A stretch of 48,032 nucleotides of DNA from Virgibacillus sp. 7505 (GCF_002272135.1 NZ_NPBF01000023.1:1-48032); one strand, 5' to 3'. Numbered from the stretch's first letter, positions 34,603-43,967 are shown. Program-made: numbers and translations. The notes: generated by a model from the sequence alone, not told the origin.

Positions 34603-35238
34603 GTGAAGAAAAAGTGGATTATACCTGCTGCAGTTGTCGTGCTTTTAGTTGCAATCTTTGGTATATATCAAATGCAGGCATCAGCTGGAGAACCGGAGAT
34701 GACAGTCGATCAAGCGCGTCAGCAAGCGGAGAAACAATATAATGCTACCGTAACCGAAATCGAATTGGATCGCAGCGGAAGCGAGCCAAGGTATGATATC
34801 GATTTGGAAAATGGAGAAAAGCTCTATGATTTGACACTGAATGGCAATACTGGTGAAGTAATCAGTTTGAAAGAGAGCAGCATACAGAAAACTTTACCAA
34901 GTACGGACAATACAAATCATAGTCAGCCAGCTGGTGATGATCAGCAACAGGGTGAAAACGATCAATCTGCTGACGATCAGCAGCAATCAGATAAAGAGCC
35001 GACAGCTCCATCACAAAAGCAGGCATCACAGGCTGAAGTGAAAATAACGATGGACGAAGCAATAAAAATCGCGACAGACGAAGTAGGCGGCAGCGTTACT
35101 GATGCGGAGTTTGATGAAGAGGACGGACTGCCGGTATATGAGCTTGATCTCAAAACAGCTGACGATGAAGCGGAAGTTGTCATCAATGCTCAGTCCGGAG
35201 AAATTGTAACCATCGCATATGATAGTGAAGAAGATTGA
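34603..35238 (+). CDS. Exported protein with two PepSY domains (YkoI-like)
   Basis: This 211-residue protein has an N-terminal membrane anchor (residues 5-24) and two PepSY-type modules (about 33-90 and 145-208). Both have the D-E/Q-A-x-x-x-A pattern followed by (E/R)-(Y/V)-D/E-L-(N/D) and a G-E-(V/I) turn. They are joined by a Gln/Asp-rich low-complexity linker (about 97-143). PepSY proteins are thought to modulate proteases or sense the envelope, and YkoI is a regulated neighbour of YkoGH in B. subtilis. GTG 34603 follows GGAGG at 8 bases. It is probably a target of the upstream two-component pair; this is inferred from context. Confidence 0.88.
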   Translation: MKKKWIIPAAVVVLLVAIFGIYQMQASAGEPEMTVDQARQQAEKQYNATVTEIELDRSGSEPRYDIDLENGEKLYDLTLNGNTGEVISLKESSIQKTLPSTDNTNHSQPAGDDQQQGENDQSADDQQQSDKEPTAPSQKQASQAEVKITMDEAIKIATDEVGGSVTDAEFDEEDGLPVYELDLKTADDEAEVVINAQSGEIVTIAYDSEED

Positions 35239-35266
35239 AGCAGCGGACAGCTGCTTCTTTTTTTTA
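35237..35266 (+). terminator. Terminator after the PepSY gene
   Basis: GAAGCAGC pairs with GCTGCTTC around GGACA, followed by a T-run. It overlaps the stop codon. Confidence 0.9.
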
Positions 35267-35277
35267 GATTGTCATAA

Positions 35278-35559
35278 CTAAAATAAACTTCTGCCAATCA
35301 TCGCTCCTAATCCGGTTTGCCAGAAGTACAGGGTGATCACCATCAAAATAAACCAGCATATTCTAAAGCTTCTAGAAGGTTTTATAAATTGAATTCTGCA
35401 AAAAATGCCCCAGATGATAAATGAAAGGATTATCGGAAACCAATCAGAAAATACCATGCCTCCTTCACCTATACCAAAAGCAAATAATACTAAAGAATTA
35501 AATATTAATAATAAAACGAAAATGATGATGTTATAAACATGGAATGCGCCCTTGCCCAT
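35278..35559 (-). CDS. Small membrane protein, three spans
   Basis: This 93-residue protein has hydrophobic segments at about residues 8-27, 37-54 and 67-84, a cluster of basic residues between the second and third spans, and no recognisable domain. I start at ATG 35559 (MGKGAFHVYN) because AGGAGTG lies 6-7 bases upstream; the ATG at 35595 has none. It is transcribed against the PepSY gene and divergent from the microprotein at 35665. The family is not recognised. The Trp/Phe-rich loops are common in small Bacillaceae membrane proteins of unknown function. Confidence 0.7.
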   Translation of the reverse strand: MGKGAFHVYNIIIFVLLLIFNSLVLFAFGIGEGGMVFSDWFPIILSFIIWGIFCRIQFIKPSRSFRICWFILMVITLYFWQTGLGAMIGRSLF

Positions 35560-35664
35560 AGCTTCACTCCTAACGTTATTCACTTCAGCTATCATTTCAT
35601 TTTACATAAAATGGATGAATGTTAGAATAAGTATAACGACTCACTAAGACAGGAGAATGTGACA

Positions 35665-35835
35665 ATGAGGATATTTTGGTCATTTGTTGTATTATTTGGT
35701 ATGGTTTCCGGCATGCTGTTTCGAGAAGAGAATCCTTTTGTCTGGCTGCTCATCGGGTCATTGGGATTGGCGGGAGTATGGAGCTGGGGAAGGCCATTAT
35801 CCAGTTATTTATCAAACCGAGATGGTAAAAACTGA
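35665..35835 (+). CDS. 56-residue membrane microprotein
   Basis: A 56-residue reading frame begins at ATG 35665, with AGGAG 9 bases upstream. It encodes two short hydrophobic segments (about residues 3-17 and 24-40), separated by the charged turn REENP, and ends in a polar tail (SNRDGKN). The good ribosome site and the regular hydrophobic layout make it a likely gene, but I recognise no family. It is divergent from the small membrane protein at 35278-35559 and is followed directly by a decayed lipoprotein gene. Confidence 0.65.
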   Translation: MRIFWSFVVLFGMVSGMLFREENPFVWLLIGSLGLAGVWSWGRPLSSYLSNRDGKN

Positions 35836-35842
35836 TTAAGGG

Positions 35843-36092
35843 GTGCCATTCGTTACACTGCTTCTTGCCATTCTGTCAGCTGGATGCGGAAACCAGGATA
35901 CAACTTCACTTGAATGTCAGCAAAAAATGGACAGGCCACTAAATAGGCAATATCTTTTCTGAAAAAGAAGAAAAACGTTAAAGTCCTTCTATACCTGATC
36001 CGCTCCAAGACAGCGATAAAATAACAGTTACATACAATAGCGTCCTAGAATCATATCCTCTCCAACTTAGCATTTGTGCTATAAAAGGTTGA
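35843..36092 (+). pseudogene. Decayed lipoprotein gene
   Basis: A GTG-started frame (35843-35962) encodes a short signal peptide with a lipobox (ILSAGC) and about 24 further residues before TGA. A second open piece, in another frame, runs to TGA at 36090-36092 and reads like the C-terminal end of a secreted protein (ITVTYNSVLESYPLQL). At least one frameshift and in-frame stops lie between. Together they look like a small lipoprotein gene inactivated by deletion and frameshift. No family can be assigned. Confidence 0.5.
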
Positions 36093-36168
36093 TAAGCATA
36101 TCATTTCCCTCGTTCCTGCATCGTATTGGATAATAGAAGGATACTATGCAGAAAAGAAGGGTCCGCCT

Positions 36169-37215
36169 ATGAAACAGATACATTCGAATGTTTTCACTTA
36201 CCGTGGATCACATTATGATTTCGGCGTCATGCAAGGAGAGCGCCTGAAAAATACACCGTTATACGCATACCAGCAAAGACAAAAAGAGCGGAACCGCCGC
36301 CGTTTCACGGTTGATCCAGCCGATGCTTTCCGCATGTTTCGCAGCTATCATCCTGGTATTTATGAAGAGCTTACTGGACTCAGTGATGCACTTGGCCTAT
36401 CCATCGAGGAAACACTGATGGATTACAGCGGCTTCCAGCAGGAATGGAGAATCAACTCCGGCTGTTCGATCGTCACGGGTAATGACTTTCTTGCACGTAA
36501 TTATGATTACCACCCGAAAACTTATGAGGGTCGCTTCCTTTTATACCAGCCATCAGACAGAGAATATTTTGCTACAATCGGTCCATCGCAGCGGATTCTC
36601 GGACGTATTGATGGTATGAATGAAAAAGGGCTGACTATTGGTTATAACTTTGTGCATCAACGCTTTCCGGAGGAAGGTTTCATTTGCAATATGCTATCGC
36701 GCATCATTCTGGAGACGTGTTCGACGACAGAAGAAGCAGTTGAAAAGCTGACGCAAATGCCGCATCGCCACTCCTTCAACTATGTGATAAATGATGCTTC
36801 CGGAGTCCGTCGTGTGGTAGAAGGCAGCCCGCGCGGTACCGCAGTTAGAGAAGCGAGCTATAGTACGAACCATTTTGATGTGCTGACAAAAGAGAACCGT
36901 CATCATCTTGTTGACAGTAAACGACGATTTGATGCTATCCAGACGCATTATAAAGAAAATATTGATGCATCAGAGGGTTTTCGACTTTTGAACGATCCAA
37001 AACATGACGTTTTTTCAGATCAGTATCGCAATTGGGGAGGAACAATCCATACCTCTGTCTACAAACCAAAGGAATTGAAGATGGGATTTGCTATCGGAAA
37101 TCAGCAGTCAAACGAGGTTGATTTCGGCAGCTGGCTCAAGGGTGAAGACTTGTCATTCAGCCAGTTTACAGGTGATTTAGACACCGATGTCCGCATTCCT
37201 TATATGGGAGAATGA
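36169..37215 (+). CDS. C45-family Ntn-hydrolase (acyl-CoA:6-APA acyltransferase-like)
   Basis: This 348-residue protein has the layout of the peptidase C45 family. The N-terminal region begins with YRGSHYDFGVMQGERLK, and Gly98-Cys99 (INSGCSIV) is the expected autocleavage site, which would expose Cys99 as the N-terminal nucleophile. A conserved RNYDYHP block follows. Relatives include fungal isopenicillin N acyltransferase and bacterial amide hydrolases such as those acting on acyl amino acids. The bacterial function is usually unknown. The protein has no signal peptide, so it would act in the cytosol. ATG 36169 follows GAAGGG. It ends at its own terminator. Confidence 0.88.
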   Translation: MKQIHSNVFTYRGSHYDFGVMQGERLKNTPLYAYQQRQKERNRRRFTVDPADAFRMFRSYHPGIYEELTGLSDALGLSIEETLMDYSGFQQEWRINSGCSIVTGNDFLARNYDYHPKTYEGRFLLYQPSDREYFATIGPSQRILGRIDGMNEKGLTIGYNFVHQRFPEEGFICNMLSRIILETCSTTEEAVEKLTQMPHRHSFNYVINDASGVRRVVEGSPRGTAVREASYSTNHFDVLTKENRHHLVDSKRRFDAIQTHYKENIDASEGFRLLNDPKHDVFSDQYRNWGGTIHTSVYKPKELKMGFAIGNQQSNEVDFGSWLKGEDLSFSQFTGDLDTDVRIPYMGE

Positions 37216-37216
37216 A

Positions 37217-37252
37217 GAAAAACCGCATTTACGATGGTAAGTGCGGTTTTCC
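37217..37252 (+). terminator. Terminator after the C45 gene
   Basis: GAAAAACCGCATTTAC pairs with GTAAGTGCGGTTTTC around GATG with one wobble, with T-rich sequence following. It starts right after the stop. Confidence 0.85.
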
Positions 37253-37303
37253 TGTTTTATAATAAAAAATATGAATGCGCATACATATGAGGAGGGGCCA
37301 TCT

Positions 37304-40300
37304 ATGCGACGAACAGCGGAATCAACGGAATTGTTCAGTCTGTCAGCATTATATCAATATTTCGAAACGGAAAACGCATCACAATATAGCGAAAAAGCGC
37401 TTGATTTAGTAGAGAAAGCGGAGAAAGGAACTGCTTTTATCTGCTTCACAGGGCATTTCTCGGCTGGAAAAAGCTCACTTATCAATGCTTTGCTTGGTGA
37501 CCAAGTGCTGCCAGCCAGTCCGATTCCAACGAGTGCCAATATCGTAACCATTCAGCACGGACAGCCGAAAGTCTTTGCTTATGGAGCGGATGAAACGAAA
37601 TATGAACTTCCGGCGCCGTACCGAAAGGAAACATTGGATACATATTGCCGAAATAAAGATATTCGTAAGATTGAAATACAAGATGAGCAGACATCCCTCC
37701 CGGATAAAATCGCCTTAATGGATACACCCGGTATCGATGCGAGTGACGATGCGGACCGTTTGATGACGGAGTCAGCGCTGCATCTCGTAGATAGTATGTT
37801 TTATGTAACGGATTATAATCATGTACAATCGGAAGTCAACTTGCTGTTCCTGCAGCAATTATCCGAACAAGGGCAGCCGTTTTATCTGATTATTAATCAA
37901 ATTGATAAGCACCGGGAGAAAGAGCTTTCATGGACTGCTTTCCAAAATGGTGTAACCAATGTGTTTGAGCAATGGCATATTACGCCTGAAGCTGTTTATT
38001 ATACGACACTAAAAGAACAAAATCACGAGCATAATCAGCTGAATATGGTGAAAGAAAAGATGGGCAAGCTGCTTGCAGATAGGGAACTGCTGCATAAAGC
38101 AGGACTGGAGCGGGGAAAGCAGCGTTTGATTGCTAATTATCTGCAGGAGATGAAACAGGAATTAGCAGAAAAGGAAGCAGCATTAATGGAAAGGCGTCAT
38201 CATTTGGATAAGGATGCTGCGGATGCGGCCAGTAATTGGCGCGAGAAACAGAAAACAGCAGAAGAAGACGGGCGCGAGGCTATCCACCAGACATTAAAGA
38301 ACGCGAATTTGATGCCTTTTGAAGTACGCGAAGTGGCAGAAGTCTATTTGGAATCGACATTTCCGGACTTTAAAGTAGGTCTGTTTGGCAGTAAGCGGAA
38401 GACAGCTGAAGAACGGGAGCAGCGCCGGGCTAAGACAGAGGAGCTTATTCAGCAGCAAATCGAGAAACAGTTGACATGGCGGATTCGCGATAAGCTGAGC
38501 GACTGGGCTAGGAAGCATGATCTGTATACAGAGTCCGTACAAGTGCTGCTGCAGGATTTTGAGGTAGAGCTGCCAGCAGATTTGCTTGAGCAGCATGTTC
38601 AATCGGGAGCGAGTAAGAATGGTACCTATACATTGGTCTATACAGCTGCTGTCGAGGACCATATCAAGCTCTCTTATAAAAAGGCTGCTCTGCAAGTGGT
38701 GGAAGCTGCCATCCAGACGACTCAACATGCCTACAAGCAGGCAAAAAAAATGGAAGAACAAGAAAATAGAAAAGCTGCTGAAAATGAACAAATAAACTAT
38801 GAAATCAGTCAGCTGCAGCATTCCTACGAAAAACTGGCAAGTAAGATTCATCAGACAGATCGGAACATGGATTTAGAAGCGATCGAACAGGCGAAACAGG
38901 CAATGAGGAATAGATACCAGCTTAAGGAGAGAGTGGAGCTATTAGAGGCCGCACCCAATGAGCCATCTGTGAAGCTGGAGGCAGAACCGATTGTACAGAG
39001 AGATTCATCTACAAAGCTAACAGCAAAAGAGATGGCGCATCAATTGGAAGCTGCGGCATCTGCTCTCGGCGGCGTGGAAGGATTTCAATCAGCAATAGAG
39101 GATATCAAGAATAGAAAAGAAAAGTTAGTGAATCAAGATTACACGTTAGTGCTTTTTGGAGCTTTCAGTGCAGGTAAATCTTCATTCGCCAATGCATTGC
39201 TCGGTGAAAGTCTGCTGCCTGTGTCGCCGAATCCAACGACAGCATCGATCAATATGCTGAAGCAAGCGACAATTCAACATCCTCACCAGACTGTGCTCGT
39301 CAAATGGAAATCCCGCCAGCACATTGAGGCTGATATTGAAGTTCTGAGCGGAAAGAAGCTCGCTATGGGAGATTTCTTGTCTGAAAACCCAGCGGATCTC
39401 GTACAGGATAAGAGGCATCAAGCATTTCTCCAAGCGGTCCAAACTGGCTATAGCCAGGTACACGATAAGCTTGGTACAGAAGGAACAATTCCCTTCAAAG
39501 AATTCAGTGACCATGTGACGAAGGAGACGTTAAGCTGCTTCATTCAACAGATAACGGTTTATTTGGAAAATACGTTCCTTAAGCAAGGCGTTACTTTAAT
39601 TGATACTCCCGGCGCTGACTCTGTTAATGCCCGCCATACGGATGTGACATTCCAATTCATGAAGCATGCCGATGCAATCCTTTTCGTGACTTATTATAAT
39701 CACGCATTCTCAAAAGCTGATGAACAAGTACTTCAGCAGCTAGGTAAAGTAAAAGGAGCTTTGGAGAAAGATAATATGTTCTTCATCGTAAATGCGAGTG
39801 ATTTGGCTAAAGATGAAGAGGAAGTCAGTTATGTCACCTCCTATGTGGCAGACAATCTGGCAAATTTCCAAATCAGACAGCCACGCCTTTTCGCATTGAG
39901 CAGCTTACTTGGCTTGCAAGAGAAACGGACTTCACAAAAACTCAATTCAGGGCTTGGCAAGCTGGAAGAAGAATTGAATGAGTTCATTCGCAATGAGCTG
40001 ACAGAAGTCATTATTCAAGGTGCCAAGCGGGAATTGAAAAGGCAATATGGACAGCTGCAAGCATATGCCAACGCCATGGACTTAGATGAAGAAGCAAAAT
40101 TAGCGAAAGTCCGTCAATATAAGCATGAACAGGAAGAGGTCTTAGTCAAAGCACACCATTATACACAGCCTGTTTTTCAACAAGCCATTTCACAGCGTAT
40201 CGAGAAACAATTGCATTATGTAAAGGAAAGGCAGCTGCTTGAAGCAAATGATTTATTTAAACAGTGCTTTAATCCTTCTTTGATCAGAAGCAATGGAGCA

Positions 40301-40867
40301 TCAGGGAAAGAGGAAGTGGCTCGGCAGATTCGCGAATTTGCTGGCCAAATCAAAATGCAGCTGGAACAGGAATACCGTGCAGTCACCATCCGTGTCGACA
40401 GAACCGTTAGAGAACAGATGGAGCGGTGGAGGAGCGGATTGGAAAAGGACGTACAAACGGTGAACGAAACGTTGGCACTGGCAGTGTCTGCAGAGGAAAA
40501 ACTGCCGGAAACAGCACCTCCTGAAACGCAGTTCTGTTTCGAACAAGGTGAATTAACACGTCTGCAAAAACTGTATCGCGGTCCAAAAGCCTTTTTCCAA
40601 GGGAACGAGAAAGAGAAGCTGAAAGAGGAACTTCTTAAGCTGATGGAGCCAATGTTAGTTGAAGCCTTGCAAGTATATACATCTGCTATGGAAAGCCATT
40701 ACAAGGAGATCTGGCAGTCGGAAGAAGAACGTCTTCAGCAGAAGGCAGCCAATCAGCTGGCTAGCTATTATACTGGTTTGCTACGGGCTTTAACAGACAC
40801 ATCATCCCGTCAGGAGCTCCAGCAAGCGATACAGACTTTCGCTTCACTTCAGCCGGAAGAAGTTTGA
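37304..40867 (+). CDS. dynA: Two-headed bacterial dynamin DynA
   Basis: This 1187-residue protein has two dynamin-like GTPase modules in tandem, as in B. subtilis DynA (YpbR). The first P-loop GHFSAGKS is at residues 50-57 with switch DTPGID; the second, GAFSAGKS, starts at 619 with DTPGADS. Each is followed by long helical stalks and heptad-rich segments (for example about 290-350 and 480-560). DynA tethers and fuses membranes and protects cells against membrane damage by antibiotics and phage. I start at ATG 37304, after GGAGGGG; the frame from 37241 crosses the upstream terminator. It is a single gene with a 58-base gap to yhfW. No phage-defence partner is nearby. Confidence 0.95.
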   Translation: MRRTAESTELFSLSALYQYFETENASQYSEKALDLVEKAEKGTAFICFTGHFSAGKSSLINALLGDQVLPASPIPTSANIVTIQHGQPKVFAYGADETKYELPAPYRKETLDTYCRNKDIRKIEIQDEQTSLPDKIALMDTPGIDASDDADRLMTESALHLVDSMFYVTDYNHVQSEVNLLFLQQLSEQGQPFYLIINQIDKHREKELSWTAFQNGVTNVFEQWHITPEAVYYTTLKEQNHEHNQLNMVKEKMGKLLADRELLHKAGLERGKQRLIANYLQEMKQELAEKEAALMERRHHLDKDAADAASNWREKQKTAEEDGREAIHQTLKNANLMPFEVREVAEVYLESTFPDFKVGLFGSKRKTAEEREQRRAKTEELIQQQIEKQLTWRIRDKLSDWARKHDLYTESVQVLLQDFEVELPADLLEQHVQSGASKNGTYTLVYTAAVEDHIKLSYKKAALQVVEAAIQTTQHAYKQAKKMEEQENRKAAENEQINYEISQLQHSYEKLASKIHQTDRNMDLEAIEQAKQAMRNRYQLKERVELLEAAPNEPSVKLEAEPIVQRDSSTKLTAKEMAHQLEAAASALGGVEGFQSAIEDIKNRKEKLVNQDYTLVLFGAFSAGKSSFANALLGESLLPVSPNPTTASINMLKQATIQHPHQTVLVKWKSRQHIEADIEVLSGKKLAMGDFLSENPADLVQDKRHQAFLQAVQTGYSQVHDKLGTEGTIPFKEFSDHVTKETLSCFIQQITVYLENTFLKQGVTLIDTPGADSVNARHTDVTFQFMKHADAILFVTYYNHAFSKADEQVLQQLGKVKGALEKDNMFFIVNASDLAKDEEEVSYVTSYVADNLANFQIRQPRLFALSSLLGLQEKRTSQKLNSGLGKLEEELNEFIRNELTEVIIQGAKRELKRQYGQLQAYANAMDLDEEAKLAKVRQYKHEQEEVLVKAHHYTQPVFQQAISQRIEKQLHYVKERQLLEANDLFKQCFNPSLIRSNGASGKEEVARQIREFAGQIKMQLEQEYRAVTIRVDRTVREQMERWRSGLEKDVQTVNETLALAVSAEEKLPETAPPETQFCFEQGELTRLQKLYRGPKAFFQGNEKEKLKEELLKLMEPMLVEALQVYTSAMESHYKEIWQSEEERLQQKAANQLASYYTGLLRALTDTSSRQELQQAIQTFASLQPEEV

Positions 40868-40925
40868 CCAAGGGCAATCCAGGATACTGTATAACCAAAA
40901 GGAATAATCCAGGAGGTTAGCAGTT

Positions 40926-42428
40926 ATGGAGCAAACAAAAAAGCTATTTTCACAGAAACCATCATCATACTGGCGTAATTCAACGGATTTGCCGACGTAT
41001 CCAGCTCTGGAAAAAGACCTGGATACGGATGTATTAGTAATTGGTGCAGGTATCACCGGGATAACGACAGCATATGAACTGACAAAGCGTGGCAGAAGTG
41101 TTGTCCTTATCGAAGGGCGCGAGCTGATTTCAGGTACTACCGGATATACGACAAGTAAGCTCACTGCACAGCATGACATCATTTACAACGGCTTGATTGA
41201 TCGCTATGGCGAGGAAACTGCTAAACAATATTTTCAAGCAAATCTGCAGGCAATCAATTATGTAAAAGATACAGCAGCTGAACACGGAATTGATTGTGAA
41301 TTCATGGAGCAAGAAGCTTACATCTATACACAGCTGGATGAAGGCGTGGAGACAATCGAGAAAGAGGTAGAGGCTTACCGTAAGCTTCATATTGATGGGT
41401 ATCTGACGGATTCAATGCCTCTGGATATCCCAATAAAAGCAGCCGCTGTCATGCGCCAGCAAGCCCAATTCCATCCAGTAAAATACTTAGTAGGCTTACT
41501 AAAGGAAATTGAGCTGCGGGGAGGCAGCATTTACGAACAGACATTAGCTGTCTCATTTGATACAGAGACACGGCCTGTCGTCCATACGGAGAATGGTAAC
41601 ACTATTACAGCGAATCACGTTGTCAGTGCAACACATTTTCCAGTGCAAGTAGAGAATCAGTATTTCTCTTCTAATATGAACCCTAAGAATTCTTACGGAA
41701 TCGCCATCAAGTCCAAGAAACCGTACCCTGACGGCATGTACATCAGCCTAGAATCGCCAAAACGTTCAATCCGCAGCTTGAAAAAAGGCGATGATCATTA
41801 TGTGCTTGTCGGAGGAGAGTCCCACGTGACGGGTGATGGTTCTTCTGTGCTGGATCGATACGAAAGAATCTATCAATTTGCTGAAGAACAATTCGGAGTA
41901 GAAGAACTCTATCAGCATTGGTCCAGCCATGATCTGCTTACAACAGATCAATTGCCATTCGTCGGTAAGGTAAGTGACGATGCGCCTGGAATATACACCG
42001 CAACAGGCTTCGGCAAATGGGGCTTATCCAACGGTGTAGCTGCAGCTACATTGCTGGCCGATCTGATTGAAGGTAAAGAGAATGAATATGCTGATCTATA
42101 TAAAGTGGGTCGAGAGATGGAAGAAGCGGAAGCTGTCAGTATCGGTGAGGATGATGTAAATCGCATCAGCAATGAAACGGTTGTCAAACCAGATGATTTG
42201 CCTAATGGAAAAGGTGCCATCCTCGAGAAAGATGGTCAGACAATGGCTTACTATCGGGATGAACAAGGAGAGCTGCACGAAATGAGTGCATCCTGTACGC
42301 ATAACGGCTGTCCTGTTTCCTGGAATAATGCGGATCATACATGGGATTGCTCTTGTCATGGATCGCGATTTACAGCTGTTGGAGAAGTCGTTGAGGGGCC
42401 TGCGCTGCGGGCATTGGATAGAGAATAA
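40926..42428 (+). CDS. FAD-dependent oxidoreductase with C-terminal Rieske domain (YhfW-like)
   Basis: This 500-residue protein has an N-terminal DAO-type FAD domain. The dinucleotide motif VLVIGAGITGITTAYELTKRGRSVVLIE is at about residues 36-64, and the segment GIYTATGFGKWGLSNGVAA closes the fold. A short Rieske domain follows at 410-500 with ligands Cys457 and His459 (CTHNGC) and Cys475 and His478 (CSCHG); Cys462 and Cys477 would form the disulfide. This is the architecture of B. subtilis YhfW, a cytosolic flavo-iron-sulfur protein of unknown substrate. ATG 40926 follows AGGAGG. A terminator follows it closely. Confidence 0.93.
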   Translation: MEQTKKLFSQKPSSYWRNSTDLPTYPALEKDLDTDVLVIGAGITGITTAYELTKRGRSVVLIEGRELISGTTGYTTSKLTAQHDIIYNGLIDRYGEETAKQYFQANLQAINYVKDTAAEHGIDCEFMEQEAYIYTQLDEGVETIEKEVEAYRKLHIDGYLTDSMPLDIPIKAAAVMRQQAQFHPVKYLVGLLKEIELRGGSIYEQTLAVSFDTETRPVVHTENGNTITANHVVSATHFPVQVENQYFSSNMNPKNSYGIAIKSKKPYPDGMYISLESPKRSIRSLKKGDDHYVLVGGESHVTGDGSSVLDRYERIYQFAEEQFGVEELYQHWSSHDLLTTDQLPFVGKVSDDAPGIYTATGFGKWGLSNGVAAATLLADLIEGKENEYADLYKVGREMEEAEAVSIGEDDVNRISNETVVKPDDLPNGKGAILEKDGQTMAYYRDEQGELHEMSASCTHNGCPVSWNNADHTWDCSCHGSRFTAVGEVVEGPALRALDRE

Positions 42429-42436
42429 CTGGAAAT

Positions 42437-42466
42437 AAGCTGCTGGGGTTCCCGGCGGCTTTTTCA
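42437..42466 (+). terminator. Terminator after the Rieske oxidoreductase gene
   Basis: AAGCTGCTGGG pairs with CCCGGCGGCTT through two G-T wobbles, followed by TTTC. A close relative of this element recurs at 43252-43282. Confidence 0.8.
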
Positions 42467-42652
42467 ATAGCTGAGACATTTTCGTAGCAACGGAAAGTAA
42501 TCGTGTCTCTATAAGAGGAAACATAAGATGTCATGCAGAAGATATTATTGTGCTTTAACTGGATTTCATGCTAATTACCAGTATTAGCGGAATCATAATT
42601 ACTTATAGGGCTACTACCAAAATGTGAGATTATGAAAGTGAGGTAATTATTA

Positions 42653-43048
42653 ATGGAAAAGGTTACACCGTTCTTAATGTTCCAAGATGGCAAAGCAGAA
42701 GAAGCAATGAATTACTACATATCACTCATTGAGGATTCAGAAATTAAAAGCATTACTAGATATGGAGCGAATGAAGCTGGAGATGAAGGGACAGTGATGC
42801 TGGCTGCTTTCTCCTTAAAAGGGCAGGAATTTATGTGCATTGACAGCAATGTGACACATCAATTTTCCTTTACACCTTCTTTCTCCATCTATGTTACTTG
42901 TGATACAGAAAAGGAACTGGATGATCTTTATCAGAAACTGAATGAGGATGGAGTTGAACGTATGCCGCTAGATAACTATGGATTCAGCAGGAAATTCGGC
43001 TGGACGGATGATAAGTTCGGAGTATCATGGCAACTAAATCTCCCATAA
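42653..43048 (+). CDS. VOC superfamily protein, PhnB/YjdN-like
   Basis: This 131-residue protein has two beta-alpha-beta-beta-beta modules of the vicinal oxygen chelate fold. It opens with KVTPFLMFQDGKAEEAMNYYISL, the standard PhnB/DUF1338-like start, and closes with FGWTDDKFGVSWQLNLP. Similar domains are annotated as 3-demethylubiquinone-9 methyltransferase-like in databases, but that label is a misnomer. The real role is unknown; dimeric metal-binding or resistance roles are typical for the fold. ATG 42653 has a weak GTGAGGT site. An inverted repeat (CCCATAAC-GCAT-GTTATGGG, 43042-43061) overlaps its stop, without a T-run. Confidence 0.9.
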   Translation: MEKVTPFLMFQDGKAEEAMNYYISLIEDSEIKSITRYGANEAGDEGTVMLAAFSLKGQEFMCIDSNVTHQFSFTPSFSIYVTCDTEKELDDLYQKLNEDGVERMPLDNYGFSRKFGWTDDKFGVSWQLNLP

Positions 43049-43442
43049 CGCATGTTATGGGTTGGAGAGATTCACTTGCTGTTGTGTGAAGTGAAAGGAA
43101 ATGAGATGGTCGACTATTAGAGACAGGGTGGAGTTTAGGAAGAGCTGTCTTATCGTAAGGGCGATGTAATGAACGGATCGGCGTAACACTCCGGAGAAGT
43201 TTGGTTGGCCCGTCGGTACGTTCACTATATAGTTCAATAAGGGGAAAAGATGAGCTGCTTGGGATTCCAGGCAGCTTTTTCATAGTGCGCAATCGAGATT
43301 TAACCCAAACAGGCGTTTTGGAGTAGTTAAACGATTTCACCAATGTGCGAAAGAGACTTTACCAAGGAGTTGAAAAAGTGATAACCGCATATGAAAATAA
43401 GAGAGTGTGTTCGATTAACTAAATTCAAGGCAAAAAGTTCTT
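43049..43442. other. Gene-free region with a terminator-like hairpin
   Basis: There is no reading frame with a ribosome site. A hairpin AGCTGC...GCAGCT at about 43252-43276 with TTTTTC after it closely resembles the terminator at 42437-42466, including the neighbouring bases CATAG versus CAATAG. It may be the tail of a lost gene. The stretch 43110-43240 reads openly in short pieces on the plus strand but carries repeated stops. Confidence 0.4.
43252..43282 (+). terminator. Terminator-like hairpin
   Basis: The arms AGCTGC-TT-GG and CC-A-GGCAGCT flank ATT, with TTTTT after them. No intact gene precedes it on the plus strand within 200 bases. Confidence 0.6.
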
Positions 43443-43967
43443 TCAGAGGTTATTCTTTTGAAATGTGTCCATTTCCTTAATAATTTCGTCTGGTTTATAA
43501 GTGCTAATCACTACTGTTTGATATTTTAAAGTCAACTCAATCCCTTGCTTCCCGCTCATTATATAGCCCATTTCTCCTTTGAAATTCACACGAAACCCCC
43601 AGCCGCCAAAGCGCTTGAATGGACTGTAGTTGATTGATTTATAACTTTCCATGTCCTTATATAAAAACTTTTTATAATGAAAATGGAAAGGCATAAAGCG
43701 AATATAAAGGCCGTCCTCCTGCACTTCAAGGATCAGCTTAGTCCATTTAAGCATGATAATAGGAAAAGCGATTCCAAAAATCATCCAAATTATAATTAAT
43801 ACAGCATTTGAAGAAGGCTTATTACCGAATGGTAGTCCTAGAATAACTTGCCGAATGAATCCGTACCACGTAAAGGCAGCAATTGATAGTACTATAAGCC
43901 AAAGCAAAGGCTGTCTAGGTTGCTGGACTTCTCTGAAGATTGCATTCTTAGCTTCTATCCTAATCAC
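43443..43967 (-). CDS. DUF6141 family membrane protein
   Basis: This 174-residue protein has two membrane spans (about residues 21-43 and 53-75) and a C-terminal soluble part with FKRFGGWGFRVNFKGEMGYIMSGKQGIEL. That is the recurring block of DUF6141 proteins of Bacillaceae and relates to PH-like bPH domains. The function is unknown. The frame can start no earlier than GTG 43967, because an in-frame stop is just upstream; AGGGA is directly adjacent to that GTG, so the true start may be a few codons later. It is probably monocistronic and downstream of the lipoprotein gene on the same strand. Confidence 0.8.
   Translation of the reverse strand: MIRIEAKNAIFREVQQPRQPLLWLIVLSIAAFTWYGFIRQVILGLPFGNKPSSNAVLIIIWMIFGIAFPIIMLKWTKLILEVQEDGLYIRFMPFHFHYKKFLYKDMESYKSINYSPFKRFGGWGFRVNFKGEMGYIMSGKQGIELTLKYQTVVISTYKPDEIIKEMDTFQKNNL

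Noticed and set aside
37241-37303. N-terminal extension of dynA to 37241
   Set aside because: It would start inside the preceding terminator and has no ribosome site, while GGAGGGG lies right before ATG 37304.
38294-38851. 185-codon open frame on the minus strand
   Set aside because: It is the complement of the helical linker of dynA, rich in Cys/Leu/Phe as such shadows are; no ribosome site.
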